From NCBI GenBank assembly GCA_039654915.1, contig CM077598.1:69158041-69222040 (forward strand): DNA of 64,000 bases, written 5' to 3'. This document shows, piece by piece, positions 33,648-46,300 of the stretch. The notes under the pieces are model-generated. The model did not search any database. It was not told the origin of the DNA and worked only from the letters and a program-made list of their open reading frames with translations. Both the position numbers and the translations under genes were made by a program. Numbering within the stretch: position 1 is the first letter of the stretch; the number at the start of each line of letters is the position of its first letter. Source of the stretch: Aquilaria yunnanensis. Its lineage: Eukaryota > Streptophyta > Magnoliopsida > Malvales > Thymelaeaceae.

Positions 33648-35566
33648 CTCTAGGTTTGGCATTATATGACGAAGGGACATCTATGATGATGAACCTTGTC
33701 ATTGTGGAAGCAAAAAGCTCCTCCTTATTTTGTGGTGAAGTTCCCCTTAGCATTAAAGGGAGGTCAATCCATCTGAGGACAGGGAGTTCGAACGGACATA
33801 CTCCGAAGGTAGGGGAGGTGACAGGCTTGAGATCGCCTTTTAGAATACCAAAATTCGGCAACAGATGAGAGAATAAGATGTCAGCATTAGAACTGTCATC
33901 GAGGAGTACTCTTTTGACATCCTAACTCTCTATCCTTGCCATGGTTAGAAGTGGGTCGTCATGAGGGAATACTATGGTAGAACCATTTTTTCGAACAAGC
34001 TTTTTTGATGGGTCACGAAATTCCATCACCGAGATCTCCTTGGCTTTTCTTTTTCTTTCTACCGAAGGTGGTTCGGCGGTGATCGTCTGTAGTATTCCAG
34101 CCGGAGGTGGCGGATGTCTTTTGGGACTTCGGTTCCAGCGCCTATCAGAATCATATTCCTCGTCATCTCATTTCCTTTCCTCCTCCCTCCTCCCCTTCGG
34201 AGAGGGCATCCGCAGGTAACGCTGAAGTTGGCCCTGCAATATTAGAGACTCGATGTACTTCCTCAGCTGGAAGCAATCCTCGGTGTCATGCCATGTTCCC
34301 TATGGAATTGGCAAAACTTCTTCATATTTTTCTTGTTTTCGGAAGTCATGGCCTTCGGACACTGGATTGGGTTTCCTTGCCTTTCCATGGCCAGCAGTAT
34401 GTTTTTTCAGGAGGTGTTTAGGGGAGTAAATGACATGGGTCTTTAACCCTTCTGCTTCCAAGTTTTTCCCCTGCCCTCAGCTGGGTACCGGGGTCAATTG
34501 TTTTTGCCTTCGGGATGATGATTATTAGGCTTTGATCCTCCTATTCTCAGCTCTTCGGCTGTCATGTGCTGTTCGGTTCTATGGTAGAACTCGCAAAGGG
34601 TGTCCGGAGGGTCTTTCGAGAACTCGTAAAAGAGTTGTGAGTCTCGTCAAAGTCCCCATATCATGGTGAGGATGCGTATTTCAGGACGAAAGTCTGGCAT
34701 GCTCAGGGCCTCTCAGTTAAATCTTTCGACATAGTCGTGAATGGTTTCCCCATTTCTCTGTGCTATGTCAAACATCTGGACGGGCATCTTTGCTGTCGGC
34801 CTACTACTGATGAACTGCTACGTGAATGCTATTGACAGCTCTTGGAAACTCATTATTGTCACAGGGGCGAGGGAGTTATACCACGCAATTGCCGGACCGG
34901 AGAGGGTGACCTCAAAGCATTTGCAGAGGGTGGCATCATCAGCACCGTGTAGCACCATGCTGCGTTTGTACTTGGTTAGGTGGGCTTGAGGGTCACTACA
35001 TCCATCGTAGGTTTCCAGGCGAGGGACTCGAAAGTCGTTTGGCATTGGTGCTTCTACTACCGTCCGAACGAAGGGTGTCTCTTCTCCAATGAAGGTCTTA
35101 GATAACCTTGACCATACTGGCTTTCGGGCGATCTGCCTCTCTACTTTTTCCAGCCTCTCTAGGATTTTTTCCATGAGGATGGTGGCCCTAGGCTCTTCTT
35201 GTTGCCTGGAGGCCTCCGGCAACGGAGAATGACACTGCCTCTTCGGGGAGTAACTTCAACGATGGGGAGATTGTGATCTTTCCTCCGGTGAAGAACTTCG
35301 CCGGTCGGAAGTCTTAGCCCCTTTTGACCCTATTTCTCCAATACGTCAGACTCTGTGAGGCACGTTCTCTGTCAAGGATTCATCACGGATGTCCCCGCTC
35401 CCCAAACTCCGGTGAGTAGATTTTGGGCTTTTCTCCCGACAGGGTGTTGGCGATGGTGCCCTTCGTGCCGAAGACTGTTGTGACCACCTTTGGTCTAGTT
35501 GTTGCATCATTTCAGCCACAACAGAGCATTGAAAATCACATAGAAAGCTCATCATGACAGTCAGAG
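33648..35566 (-). pseudogene. gag: Tat C gag-protease remnant
   Basis: On the minus strand this holds a gag capsid domain (FRVPRLETYDGCSDPQAH and CFEVTLSGPAIAWYNSLAP, 34818-35222), a damaged zinc region, and a protease-linked segment (LKPVTSPTFGVCPFELPVL, then FIIIDVPSSYNA) ending near 33650. The protease motif reads DDSS. Many stops and shifts are present. RT and everything after it are missing. The copia element at 35567-43666 interrupts gag, whose start continues at 43667. Confidence 0.88.
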
Positions 35567-36982
35567 TGATGGGTTTCGGGAGCCAAACAGCGCAGCGGAA
35601 TTTAACCGAAACCCTCTAGGATCCAAGTGAAACGGGATAAACTGGGTGTTCAAAATTTTTCATACCTAATTTTCGGTTGAGATCTCTCACTCAACTGTAG
35701 AGTCGAATCATAAAACCTAAACAGTTGACGTGTTCAGGCTCTCTATGGTATCCATACGAGCCTCTCGGGATCACCATGCTTCCACCACGTCCCGGTAGAT
35801 GCGTTTCTCTTGCGCTCGCAGTGCTAGCTTGCGTCCTCCAAGGAATTGCAAGAGAAGAGTGCGGCTGTCCTTTTGGGAGGCTAGGGCAAGGAGACCTGCA
35901 AATTTCTCACTAGAAGTTGTATTTATAGTGAGACTCAACTTCCAGGCCTAATAGGTTTCCAAGCCCTAATCCAATTAGGCTTTAATTTCAGGCTTAATAA
36001 TGGCTCAACTATTGGGCCTATTATTAATACGAAATTATTGTGAAACCAAAACCCAAATTATTAGCCCATGCACTCTAATGATCCAAATAGCTCTATATGT
36101 GCGACCCAATAGGCTCTTACCACGTTGGCAATGATCATAAATCACATTTATGATCATAAGCAATGAGCGGTGTCTAGCAACACATCATTGCTACCCAAGT
36201 GACAACATTGTCGATATTCGACTAAACCTTTATGATCATCACCGATATATGCCATTGTCCCTTTGTCCAACATATCAAGACTAAGCACGAGACAAGGAAT
36301 GTGTCACTCTCGTATAGCCCAATCTTTGGTTTCTTGATTACCGAGTAGACTAACTTAAAATGATGACATTGATATCGTATATCAACTCATCCGAGCATGG
36401 CCATGCATTTTTCTAAGTCTTACTTTATCAAGGGGCCCGAAGATATCACTCCCGTAACATAGGAGGAACAAGTCCCATCTTGATCATACAAATCCCTCCG
36501 CATGATATGTGACATACCCAATGATCTCCTTCAAGTTCACTCAGTTACGAACAACAAAGGAAAGTATCAAAGTATGTGACTTACATGTAGGGAACGTTGA
36601 TGATCTTAGGTCGAAGGACTACATATACCATGATCACTATGAGAATCACTTATGACACTCATATAACGATCCATGTAGTGTTCTTATGGTGGGTCGGTCC
36701 AGTACACAAGTTCTCCAACTTGTACCCATATGTAGACTACATATCTCATATTAGTCTCCACATATGCTAGTCGTTATGTATTATTGCAACCCGCTCCACA
36801 ATAATATTAGACCAGGGATGTTTAAGAATATCATTATTCTAGGGTTACAATTATGTTTGTTAAGTTATGCAGAAACAAAACAACAAACATAATTGCTGGA
36901 TTAATGCCTTAATAAAATATCATGACTCAATGTGCAAAAAATACAATCATCTCATGATTGGCTTTTGGGCACAACACTAACA
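35567..36982 (-). repeat. Copia element 3' LTR
   Basis: Read on the minus strand it starts TGTTAGTGTTGTGCCC and has a TATA box (CTATAAATACAAC) near 35930. It is homologous to the 5' LTR at 42250-43666 and to the copies at 19, 4020, 8965 and 51416. Confidence 0.95.
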
Positions 36983-36993
36983 ATCTCCCACTT

Positions 36994-37719
36994 GTACTAA
37001 AGCCAATCATCCATGTATCTAATACCAATGGACCTAGAATGGCTATCATACTTTTGCAGCATAAGGGGCTTTGTCAGTGGATCAGCAATGTTGCTATCTG
37101 TCGAAGTCTTGCATATCCCTACATCACCCCTCTCGATGATCTCCCTGATGAGATGATAGCGTCGGAGTATATGTTTGGATCGCTGGTGAGATCAAGGTTC
37201 CTTAGCCTGTGCGATTGCTCCATTGTTGTCACAATAGAGCTCTATTGGGTTGACAATGCTTGGAACCACTCCAAGTTCAGTGATGAACTTCTTGATCCAA
37301 ACTGCCTCCTTCGCAGCATCAGAGGCGACAATGTACTCAGATTCTGTTGTAGAGTCAGCTACTGTCTCTTGCTTTGAACTCTTCCAGCTCACAGCACCAC
37401 CACCAATACAAAACACATAACTAGATTGCGATCTAAAATCCTCCTTATCGGATTGGAAGCTTGCATCGGTGTAACCCCTTACAACGAGCTGATGCTCACC
37501 TCCAAAGACCAAGAATGCATCCTTAGTCCTTCGTAAGTACTTAAGGATGTTCTTAACAGCTGTCCAATGACTCTCACCAGGGTTTGATTGGTACCCACTC
37601 GTCATGCTCAAAGCATATGAGACATCGGGACGCGTACATATCATGGCATACATGATAGATCCAATTGCTGAGGCATATGGAATCTTACTCATGCACTCTC
37701 TCTCCTCGGTTGTACTCGG
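36994..37719 (-). pseudogene. pol: Copia RNase H and RT tail
   Basis: The minus-strand frame 37692-37192 contains the copia pattern YASAIGSIMYAM.CTRPD, LKYLRRTKDAFLVFGG, GYTDASFQSD and the RNase H segment SSKQETVADSTTESEYIVASDAAKEA, with D and E residues in place. The remaining 200 bp to the polypurine tract decay into other frames. A shift or stop near 37700-37720 separates it from RT. Confidence 0.9.
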
Positions 37720-38420
37720 TCACTGAGATCTAGAAAGAGTGATACCATGTGACATGGGCAAGAATCCTTTCTTGGAATCTTGCATGCTAAACTTCTTTAG
37801 CACCTTGTCAATATATGTACTTTGACTTAGGCCAAGAAGCTTTCTAGATCTATCTCTATAGATCCTGATGCCTAACACATAGGTTGCTTCACCCAAGTCC
37901 TTCATAGAGAAACATTTCCCTAGCCAAGTCTTCACAGACTGTAGCTCAGGATTGTAATTCCCGATGAGTAGTATGTCATCTATATACAACACCAAGAAGA
38001 AAATAGCGCTCCCACTAACCTTCTTGTAGACACAAGGTTCATCTTCATTTTTGATAAAACCAAACTCTTTGATTGCATCATCAAAATGAAGATTCCAACT
38101 TCGAGAAGCTTGCTTCAGTCCATACATGGACCTTTGCAACTTGCACATTTTATTGGCATTCTCAGGAGTGACAAAACCCTCAGGTTGTGTCATGTACACA
38201 TCCTCAAGTAGCTTTCCATTTAGGAATACAGTTTTGACATCCATTTTCCATATCTCATAATCGTAGTGTGCAGCAATAGCAAACAAAATTCATATGGATT
38301 TAAGCATAGCAACTGGTGAAAAGTTTCATCATAGTCAATACCATGAATTTGCTTAAAAGCTTTTGCAACCAATAGTCCCTTAAAGGTAATCACATTACCA
38401 TCCATGTAAGTTTTCTTCTA
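37720..38420 (-). pseudogene. pol: Copia reverse transcriptase
   Basis: The minus-strand frames 38405-38220 and 38286-37720 together show KARLVAKGF-type sequence (LLVAKAFKQIHGIDYDETF), then MDVKTVFLNGKL, QPEGFV, LQRSMYGLKQASRSW, LYIDDILLIG and LGMRI-type sequence. The catalytic YIDD is intact. A frameshift near 38280 and missing sequence before 38420 disable it. Confidence 0.9.
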
Positions 38421-38711
38421 GAAAACCCATTTGCACCCTATGGGTTTTACCCCTTTAGGTGGGTCAACCAAAGTCCATACTTGGTTTTCATACATGGATT
38501 CCATCTCGGATTTCATGGCCACTAGCTACTTCTCAGAGTCAGGCCCCGACATAGCTTGCTGGTAGGTTGTGGGCTCATCCTGATCCATGAGCATCACATC
38601 ACCGGTGTGACTCACGAGAAATCCATATCTCTCGGGCTCACGCCGAATCCTACCGGTCCTACGTGGGCTCTATGCTACAGGAACAGACTTTTGAACAACA
38701 TCTTGCGGTGG

Positions 38712-39987
38712 CTATTCAGGTTCCATTTCAGGTTCGATATCTCCTTGTTGTTCTGGAATTTCTTCAAGTTCTACTTTCCTCCCACTAGTTACCTTAGAGA
38801 TAAACTCTTTCTCCAAAAAGACACCAGTTCGAGCAACAAACACTTTTTGCTCAGAAGGATTGTAGAAATAGTAACCCTTTGTTTCTTTGGGATACCCTAC
38901 AAAAAGGCATTTTTGAGATTTGGGCCCTAGTTTGTCAGAGGATTGACGTTTCACATAAGCGTCACAGCCCCAAATCTTCATTAAAGATAAATTGGGATGC
39001 CTCCCACTCCATATCTCATATGGTGTCTTTTGAACCAATTTAGATGGAACTCGGTTTAGTGTAAAAGCAGCTGTCTCTAGAGCATGTCCCCAAAAAGAGT
39101 TTGGAAGGTCAACTTGACTCATCATAGACGAACCATGTCTAACAGAGTTCGATTTCTCCTTTCAGATACACCATTCCATTGAGGTGTACCTGGTGGAGTG
39201 AGTTGTGATACTATACCACACTCCTTCAGATAGTCAAGGAATTCTCGATCCAAGTACTCTCCACCTCGATCTGATCAAAGCACTTTAATACTCTTCCTGA
39301 GTTGATTCTCTACTTCCTTCTTGAATTCTTTGAACTTTTCAAAGGATTCTGACTTGTGTCTTATGAGATACACATAGCCATATCTGCTGAAGTCATCAGT
39401 GAAAGTAATGAAGTATTGGAAACCTCCTCTAGCTTGTGTAGACATAGGGCCACATACATCACTATGTATGAGTCCTAGTAAGTCATTAGCCCTTTCACTT
39501 TGCCCTGTGAATAGGGCTTTGGTCATCTTGCCCAACAAACATGACTCACATGTCTCATATGATTCAAAATCAAATCAGTCCAAGAGTCCATCCTTATGGA
39601 GCTTGGAAATGCGGTCTCATTTATATGGCCCAAGCGACAGTGCCAAAGATAGGTCGGGTTCGAATCATTTAACCTAACCTTCTTGGTATTCACATTATAG
39701 ATTGGATCTTCGAGGTCTAGAACATACAACCCATTGCTAAGTTGAGCACTACCATAAAAGATTTCATTCAAATAAATACAACAACATTTGTCCTTTATTA
39801 TAAATGAAAAACCTTTCTTGTCCAAACAAGAAACAGAAATCAAATTTCTACTAATAGTAGGCACAAAGTAGCAGTTGTCTAATTCTAAAACTAATCCACT
39901 AGGTAAAGTGAGAACATAAGTCCCTACGGCTAAGGCAGCAACCCTTGCTCCATTTCCAACACGTAAGTCCACTTCACCACGGGCCAA
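38712..39987 (-). pseudogene. pol: Copia pre-integrase and integrase
   Basis: From 39987 the frame gives the protease-integrase linker (NCYFVPTISRNLISVSCL) and the zinc region WHCRLGHIN. From 39538 it gives the integrase core (IHSDVCGPMS, then YFITFTDDFSRYGYVYL). From 39125 it gives the core end and C-terminal part (FWGHALETAAFTLNRVPSK, KIWGCDAYVK, KCLFVGYPKETKGY). Frameshifts near 39540 and 39275-39125 break it, and the segment holding the second Asp and the Glu is scrambled. Confidence 0.88.
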
Positions 39988-40001
39988 TCTTCTACTTCTA
40001 T

Positions 40002-40940
40002 TTAGATCCTGCGCATTTGCACAAATGTGAGATCACATCCAATATCCAATACCCAAGATGAGGAAGTAGAAAAGTTAGCCTCTATAACTAGAATACCTGA
40101 AGTGGAAGTCTTACCTCCCTTTTCCTTAGCAAGTTCTTCAAGATAGAGCTTGCAGTTGCGCTTCCAGTGTCCAGCTTGCTTACAATGGAAGCACTCCCCT
40201 TCTTTTGCCACACCACCCTTTGGTTTCAGTGTAGCTGAAGAAGAATTTGCATTAGACTTTCCATTGGCTTTATCCTTCTTCTTGTTGGCTTTTCCCTTTC
40301 CCTTGCCCTTTTGAACCATCAAAATGGGCTTAGCCTTCTTAAGGTTTTGATTAGCAGTTCTCAACATGTTGAGCAATTCAAGGAGGGACTTGTCTAGGTC
40401 ATTCGTGTTATAGTTCATGACGAACTAATTGTAGCTTTCAGGCAACGATTGTAAGACTACATCAATAGCCAACTCTTTCTGAAGAGCAAATCCCAAATTC
40501 TCAAGATTCTCAATGTACCCAATCATCTTGAGCACATGAGGACCCACGGGACTTCCCTCAGACATCTTGCACTGAAACAATGCCTTAGAGGTCTCAAACC
40601 TCTCATGCCTAGCTTGCTCTTGGAAAAGCATTTTGAGATGTTCGATCATATCGAATGCCCCTATGTTCTCATGTTGCTTCTGAAGCTCAAATTCCATGGT
40701 AATAAGCATGAGGCATGCAACACCCAAAGCATCATCAGAAAGCCTCTTGTGAGCATCCCTTTTAGCTCTTGGAGGAATGGCAGCAGGCTCATTCGGAATG
40801 GGCTGCTCTAGGTCATAGGCCTTTCTCTCTTGCTTGAGGACTATCCTCAAGTTTCCGTACCATTTGAGAAAGTTGGTCCCATTCAGTTTTTCCTTCTCAA
40901 GGATCGATCGCAACGAAAGTGTCGATGTGTTTTGTGCCAT
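40002..40940 (-). pseudogene. gag: Copia gag and protease start
   Basis: The ATG at 40940 starts the copia gag (LNGTNFLKWYGNLRIVLKQE, then LQSLPESY). A stop follows at about 40427, and the same frame resumes with a Lys/Gly-rich stretch and a CCHC knuckle (CFHCKQAGHWKRNC). The protease begins at WVLDIGC, where DTG or DSG is usual, so the motif is altered. The protein would be the particle core plus the aspartic protease. Confidence 0.9.
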
Positions 40941-42236
40941 GGTTATCTACAACAGTAAATATGCAGTGTAAGAGTCATGTATTTTAATTCATTTAATAAG
41001 GAGTTTTATTAAATGATACTCCCACTATTTTCCTTAAAATAATAACCCTCGATATTATTTCGGAACACCTGGGCGCTAAGGTATTCTAGTGGGCCAAAAT
41101 CCATATTCGACGACAACCTGAGTCAGCTTTGGCTTTTCTCTCAAGTTACAGCTATTTAGGTAGGCAACTCCTTGCCAATTGCATCTTATGCAACTCTTGG
41201 ATAGTTGGGTGAACAACACTTGTCCAAGCTCATCCCATGAGCTTAAGCCCAACTTTATGCCTCTAAGTCCCTAATCCTATTAGGATGACTTAGTTAAGTC
41301 GGACCCAAAGTTAGCAATTTGGATATCACTATTATCCCATCGCGCCTTACCAAGATGAACATAGGTGCTTTGCTTTGGCAAACCCACCTAATGTTGATCA
41401 AAGTCTTGACGAGTGCCAACATTTGGAAGGCATCACATTTGATGACTTAATATTTGTTTGATGGATTTTTTGTTTGATCTCACCAATTTGTTATCTCCGG
41501 TTGTCTTATACATGCATCACATACAAATATAAAACATGCATCTCATGCGTTCAAGAAAGTAAACGTGACATAGTTATAGCCCAAACTATGCGATATTCTC
41601 AAGCCAATGAGAATATCATAAAAGCCTAAGAAAAGAAAAGAGTCTTCACAAGCTCCTTCTCTTCCATTCTTGGCTGCCCTTTTGTTGTCACCTCGTTGGA
41701 CATACCACCTTGGATGATCCTTGGACATATCACTTTGGATGATCCCATACTGCACCATTACATCAATAATAGAAACCTCGAGTTACATTCGAGGGGAGTA
41801 AGGTGAGAAGAGAATATACAATGAGAGTGATAAGAAAAGACACGACTCGCAGGCCGTATTTACAAGTACACCCAATCAAGGGCTATAACCATGCACCATG
41901 CTTCAAGCACCAATTAGCATATCAGGTCAAATCTCATTCAACAAAGATGCATGCCAATTATCGCGCGTTGATTAACCATTTTTTATTTATGTGGCGCTTC
42001 ACATACGGCGGTCCCGCTGGCCGGTCAGCTAGGGTTTTCACAACTATTGCAAGAATCCTACTCCATATACGTATCTCATTACCCAATTAGTGTCGTTTCT
42101 TCATATATCTCATATGTTCATTACGAGTTCCGGTTTCATGCATCATGAATCAATCTAATTAATCATGGCAGAAAAGCAACCGAACACATAACATCATGCG
42201 ATTCAACATCAATCCCGATTTAGGGTTTCACCAGTA
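40941..42236 (-). other. Copia 5' leader
   Basis: About 1.3 kb lies between the primer site and the gag ATG. No convincing coding frame is seen. Short frames at 41543-41758 and 41803-42090 have no recognisable motif. The first 230 bases are homologous to the leader of copia copy 5 at 52845-53079. Confidence 0.7.
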
Positions 42237-42248
42237 GCTCTGATACCA
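42237..42248 (-). other. Copia primer-binding site
   Basis: GCTCTGATACCA on the plus strand, which is TGGTATCAGAGC on the element strand, next to the 5' LTR end. It matches initiator methionine tRNA. Confidence 0.92.
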
Positions 42249-42249
42249 C

Positions 42250-43666
42250 TAACGGGTTTCGGGAGCCAAACAGCGCAGCGGAATTTAACCGAAACCCTCC
42301 AGGATCCAAGTGAAACCGGGTAAACCGGGTGTTCGAAATTTTTCATACCTAATTTTCGGTTGAGATCTCTCACTCAACTATAGAGTCGAATCACAAAACC
42401 TGAACAGTTGACATGTTCAGACTCTCTATGGTATCCGCACGAGCCTCTCGGGATCACCACGCTTCCACCACATCCCGCCAGATGCGTTTCTCTTGCGCTC
42501 GCAGTGCTAGCTTACGTCCTCCAAGGAATTGCAAGAGAAGAGTGCGGCTGTCCTTTTGGGAGACTAGGGCAAGGAAACCTACGAATTTATCACTAGAAGT
42601 TGTATTTATAGTGAGACTCAACTTCCAGGCCTAGTAGGTTTCAAAGCCCTAATCCAATTAGGCTTTAATTTTGGGATTAATAATGGCTCAACTATGGGGC
42701 CCATTATTAATACGAAATTATTGTGAAACTAAAACCCAAATTATTAGCCCATGCACTCTAATGATCCAAATAGCTCTATGTGTGCGACCCAATAGGCTCT
42801 TACCACATTGGCAATGATCATAAATCACATTTATGATCACAAGCAAGGAGCGGTGTCTAGCAACACATCATTGCTACCCAAGTGACAAGATTTTTGATGA
42901 TTCAACTAAACCTTTATGATCATCACCGATATATGCCATTGTCCCTTTGTCCAAGATATCAAGACTAACCACAAGACATGGAATGTGTCACTCTCATATA
43001 GCCCAATCTTTGGTTTCTTGATTACCGAGTAGACCAACTTAAACTGATGGCATTGATATCGTATATCAACTCATCCGAGCATGGCCATGCATTTTTCTAA
43101 GTCTTACTCTATCAAGGGGCCCGAAGATATCACTCCCATTACATAGGAGGGACAAGTCCCATCTTGATCATACAAATCCCTCTGCATGATATGTGACATA
43201 CCCAATGACCTCCTTCAAGTTCACTCAGTTACGAACAACAAAGGAAAGTATCAAAGTATGTTACTCACATGTAGGGAACCTTGATGATCTTAGGTCGAAG
43301 GACTACATATACCATGATCACTATGAGAATCACTTATGACACTCATATAACGATCCATGTAGTGTTCTCATTGTGGGTCGGTCTAGTACATAAGTTCTCC
43401 AACTTGTACCCATATGTAGACTACATATCTCATATTAGACTCCACATATGCTAGTCGTTATGTATTATTGCAACCCGCTCCACAATAATACTAGACCAGG
43501 GATGTTTAAGAATATCATTATTCTAGGGTTACAATTATGTTTGTTAAGTTACGCATAAACCAAACAACAAACATAATTACTGGATTAGTGCCTTAATAAA
43601 ATATCATGACTCAATGTGCAAAAAATACAATCATCTCATGATTGGCTTTTGGGCACAACACTAACA
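42250..43666 (-). repeat. Copia element 5' LTR
   Basis: Homologous to 35567-36982. It ends CTAACA (43661-43666) at the outer edge. Divergence between the two LTRs is visible throughout, so the insertion is older than element G. Confidence 0.95.
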
Positions 43667-43859
43667 TAGAGGACGTTTGTCCTCAGGCAAGGAAGTCCCT
43701 GCAACGGGTCGTTTGGCCGCCGGTTGAGCTTCCGGCGCGGACGGGGATTTCAGGAATCCCTTGTACTTAGAACGCCGAGTCTCAACAACGGCCACTTGAG
43801 AGTGGTTTCCCACAGACGGTGCCAGATAATGCTCATTGGCATCTTCGCTGTATGACATG
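43667..43859 (-). pseudogene. gag: Tat C gag start
   Basis: This holds the first residues of gag (MSYSEDANEHYLAPSVGNHSQVAVVETRRS) from an ATG at 43859 inside the LTR, crossing the primer site TGGCACCGTCTGTGGG (43812-43827). The frame then meets the copia insertion. It matches the Tat A gag start (HHLAPSVGTHPQVAVVETRRS). Confidence 0.88.
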
Positions 43860-44687
43860 GTGAGCCTGGAAGGGACTTCCGGTGAGGGGGGAGCTTCTGA
43901 AGAAGAGATTTCCTGGGAGAGACTGCTTGAAACACTCAAAGAACAAGGGTTAGGAGGTCCCCGGAGTGTTTTTCCCAGGGAGAAGCCTCCGATGCCCAAG
44001 TCAGTATTTAGCCAGATGAAGAGTGATCAGTAGAAAGTAGAGAATGCGTTTCTTTTTAGAGTCCAGTCCCCCCTACCAAGGTCGTTTCCCAAGTATTTAT
44101 AGGGAGGTGTCAGGAAAAGCCTGCTTGACACCGCCCGCTCAGATCAAGACACTTGTTCAGTTGGATTCCGTTCATACCTTCGGAAATGGGGACCTCTAGC
44201 CGGCCATAGGCTATCTTGGCTAGAAGTCAGGGCCGCGAGAGGTCTGCGCGTCAGGACGTGTACGAGGGCAGCATGTCATAGCGTGTGCGAGGGCGGTGTG
44301 TCAAAGGCTCCTTAACCATTTTTGTTGTATTCTTAAGATCCTTTCGGGATGGGAGGGCTTCCTGCCGAGGTTGCTGCAGTTATTCGCAAGTCCCCTCGGC
44401 ACGAAGGACCCCTTTCGGAGGATGTGCTCCTTTGCCGAGGATGGTGAGTCTATCTCTCCCGAAGCTGGTCAGGTCATCTTACCAAGGGTGGTAGAGCACC
44501 GTGTTCTCGAGGCTAATATTATCATTCCTCGAAAGTGATGGTGGATCACCGAGGTCGAGCGGTCAGGTTCAGATCCTGTCTTACCAAGGTTGGCGCTGGT
44601 AATTCTTGAGGGTGATGCTCGGCCTTTCTGAGGGTGGTATTTTCCTAGAGTTTGGGGTTCTAAAGGGTAATAGCCCTTTGGCCATCA
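43828..44687 (-). repeat. Tat LTR shared by remnants C and D
   Basis: Read on the minus strand it begins TGATGGCC and ends CATTA, with a TATA box (CCTATAAATACTTGGG, about 44088-44104) and the U5 motif CTAACCCTTGTTC..GTTTCAAG. To its left lies a gag start with primer site, as expected of a 5' LTR. To its right lie a purine run (AAAATAGGG on the minus strand) and the accessory gene, as expected of a 3' LTR. Confidence 0.75.
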
Positions 44688-45067
44688 CCCTATTTTACTT
44701 GCTGGGTGACATGAGTCACCAGATCAATGGCCAGTTTTCCCATTCATTTCATCAGTTACGTTTCTTCGCTTGTAGAGGTTCATTATGGTGTCCTTTCATT
44801 TGTCCTTCTTTGGGCTATATATTCCTCCCTCTGCCTCAGAAGTTCTTTACTTCTCATTTGTGCTCCTTGCTTCCTTTATCTCTTTCACTTCTTTTCTCTC
44901 TTTCATAAGTTTCTTATCTTTCTTGGTGGTGGTTTTTACAGCAGAATGATTTCCAGGTTCACTCTGCGACAACTCATAAGTTTCATAGGTGGGTATCCTC
45001 TCTGATGTCACTTTTTTTCTTCTTATGTCCCTTTCCCCTTTTGAAGTTAGTATCTTAGAATCATAGC
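44688..45067 (+). promoter_or_regulatory. Upstream region of the Tat D antisense gene
   Basis: Non-coding DNA between the LTR and the ATG at 45068. A plus-strand TATA-like box (CTATATATTCC, about 44815) matches the position seen in element A. No CACGTG is found here, so the G-box is not kept in this copy. A CT-rich leader follows. Confidence 0.5.
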
Positions 45068-46300
45068 ATGGAGGTTTGGAGTTCTGAAATTGGTGTCGCC
45101 GAAGAGAGTTGGTCATCTCTTGATGCCCATTTGAGCTACGCCACCTTAAAGAAGGTGCAGAAGTGGCGAAGCAAGTTCTTCTTACCCTCTTATGACAAAG
45201 TTAGGGTTCTTGGTCACTGCAAGCCGAGTTACCTTCCTTGGGAGAAGGAGGTAACCGTATTCAGGTCCCAACTGAAAGCAGGTTTTCGGTACCCCCCTCC
45301 AAACATGGTCTCTATTTTTCCCAGTTTCATGGCATAGTAGTTAACCAAATACCCCAAAACTCATACTCCTATTTCAACATTTTTTTGTGTATTTGTAAGG
45401 TTTTCAAAATAGTTCCCCACTTTATACTGCAAAGTTTACCCCGTCCCGAAGGGTGGGTTTTATTTTTTACTTCCATGGGGGTCAAGGAGCAGGAAGCTCA
45501 CCTTCACCTTTTGAACCAAGGATAGTTGGTGAGGGTGGCAGAAGAAATACTTCTTCATGGAGATAGACAAAAACTGGAAGGATCTACCAGCAAAGTGGGC
45601 TTCTAGGACTTAGGCAATCAACGTGATGGATCCGTCGAAGTTGTTGACCCTCAAATTGGAGTCGCAGTTCGAGGAGTTTGATAGTCATATTCAGTCAATA
45701 GCTAACTAGAAGGATGAGGCACCTTCATGGCCACTCTACCCGTTTCCAATTAGATGGAACTTAATGACCGAAGAGGTTATTCAAGAGTTGGACGTCATCA
45801 AGGAAACATCTTACTGACAAGGACATGTCAAAGCCAGTGATAGATGGTAAGAAGTCTAGATTGGTTCTGCTTTTTGGGGGTGAACTGTCTTATTCAACCT
45901 TTGAAAAGAACTTTTCTTGTGTTACTTAGTGAATTTTTGTACTTACACTAACATTTTTTATGTTGCAGAGGTGGGTGCCACATTTACTACCTTCAACAAG
46001 AGCCTCTTCCTCGGCCAAGCCGAGAAAGGCAAACATGGAAAAAAGAAAGCCTCAAAGAAGAAGAAGGGGAAGTCTTTAGGGGCACCAAAGAAAAAAAAGG
46101 TTAAGGAAGGCCTTCTTCCACCTCCCCCCAAAGACACCACCGAGGTTGTGGAACACCATCCAAGGTCACCATTCTTGAGGTGGCCATTCATTCTGCCCCC
46201 GTCAGCCCGACTTCGGCAGTGAAAACCTTAGGAACTTTCCTAGAGTTGCTTTCGCCCAAAGAAGCCAAAGAAAGGAAAGAGCATAAGGGAAAGGATATCT
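45068..46300 (+). pseudogene. Tat D antisense accessory gene, diverged and truncated
   Basis: The ATG at 45068 begins a frame (ESWSSLDAHLSYATLKKVQKWRSKFFLPSYDKV, then EVTVFRSQLKAGFRYPPP) homologous to exon 1 of the A and B copies. Here an Arg codon (AGG) stands where A and B have TGA. The rest of exon 1 is broken by stops from 45335 on. An exon 2 homologue starts after TTGCAG at 45968 (TTFNKSLFLGQAEKGKHGKKKASKKKK). It is lost near 46290-46300 where copia-like gag sequence begins. It is the most diverged copy in the window. Confidence 0.72.

Larger units (their letters stand above)
35567..43666 (-). mobile_element. Full-length Ty1/copia element, decayed
   Basis: Minus strand, with 1416-bp and 1417-bp LTRs (3' LTR 35567-36982, 5' LTR 42250-43666) flanked by CAGAG and TAGAG, a target duplication with one change. 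The intact Tat A sequence at the same site reads CCAGAGGACG, confirming the empty site. It has a primer site at 42237-42248 and a polypurine tract (AGTGGGAGA) next to the 3' LTR at about 36983-36993. The domain order gag, protease, integrase, RT, RNase H is diagnostic of copia. Several stops and shifts interrupt the frame. Confidence 0.95.
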
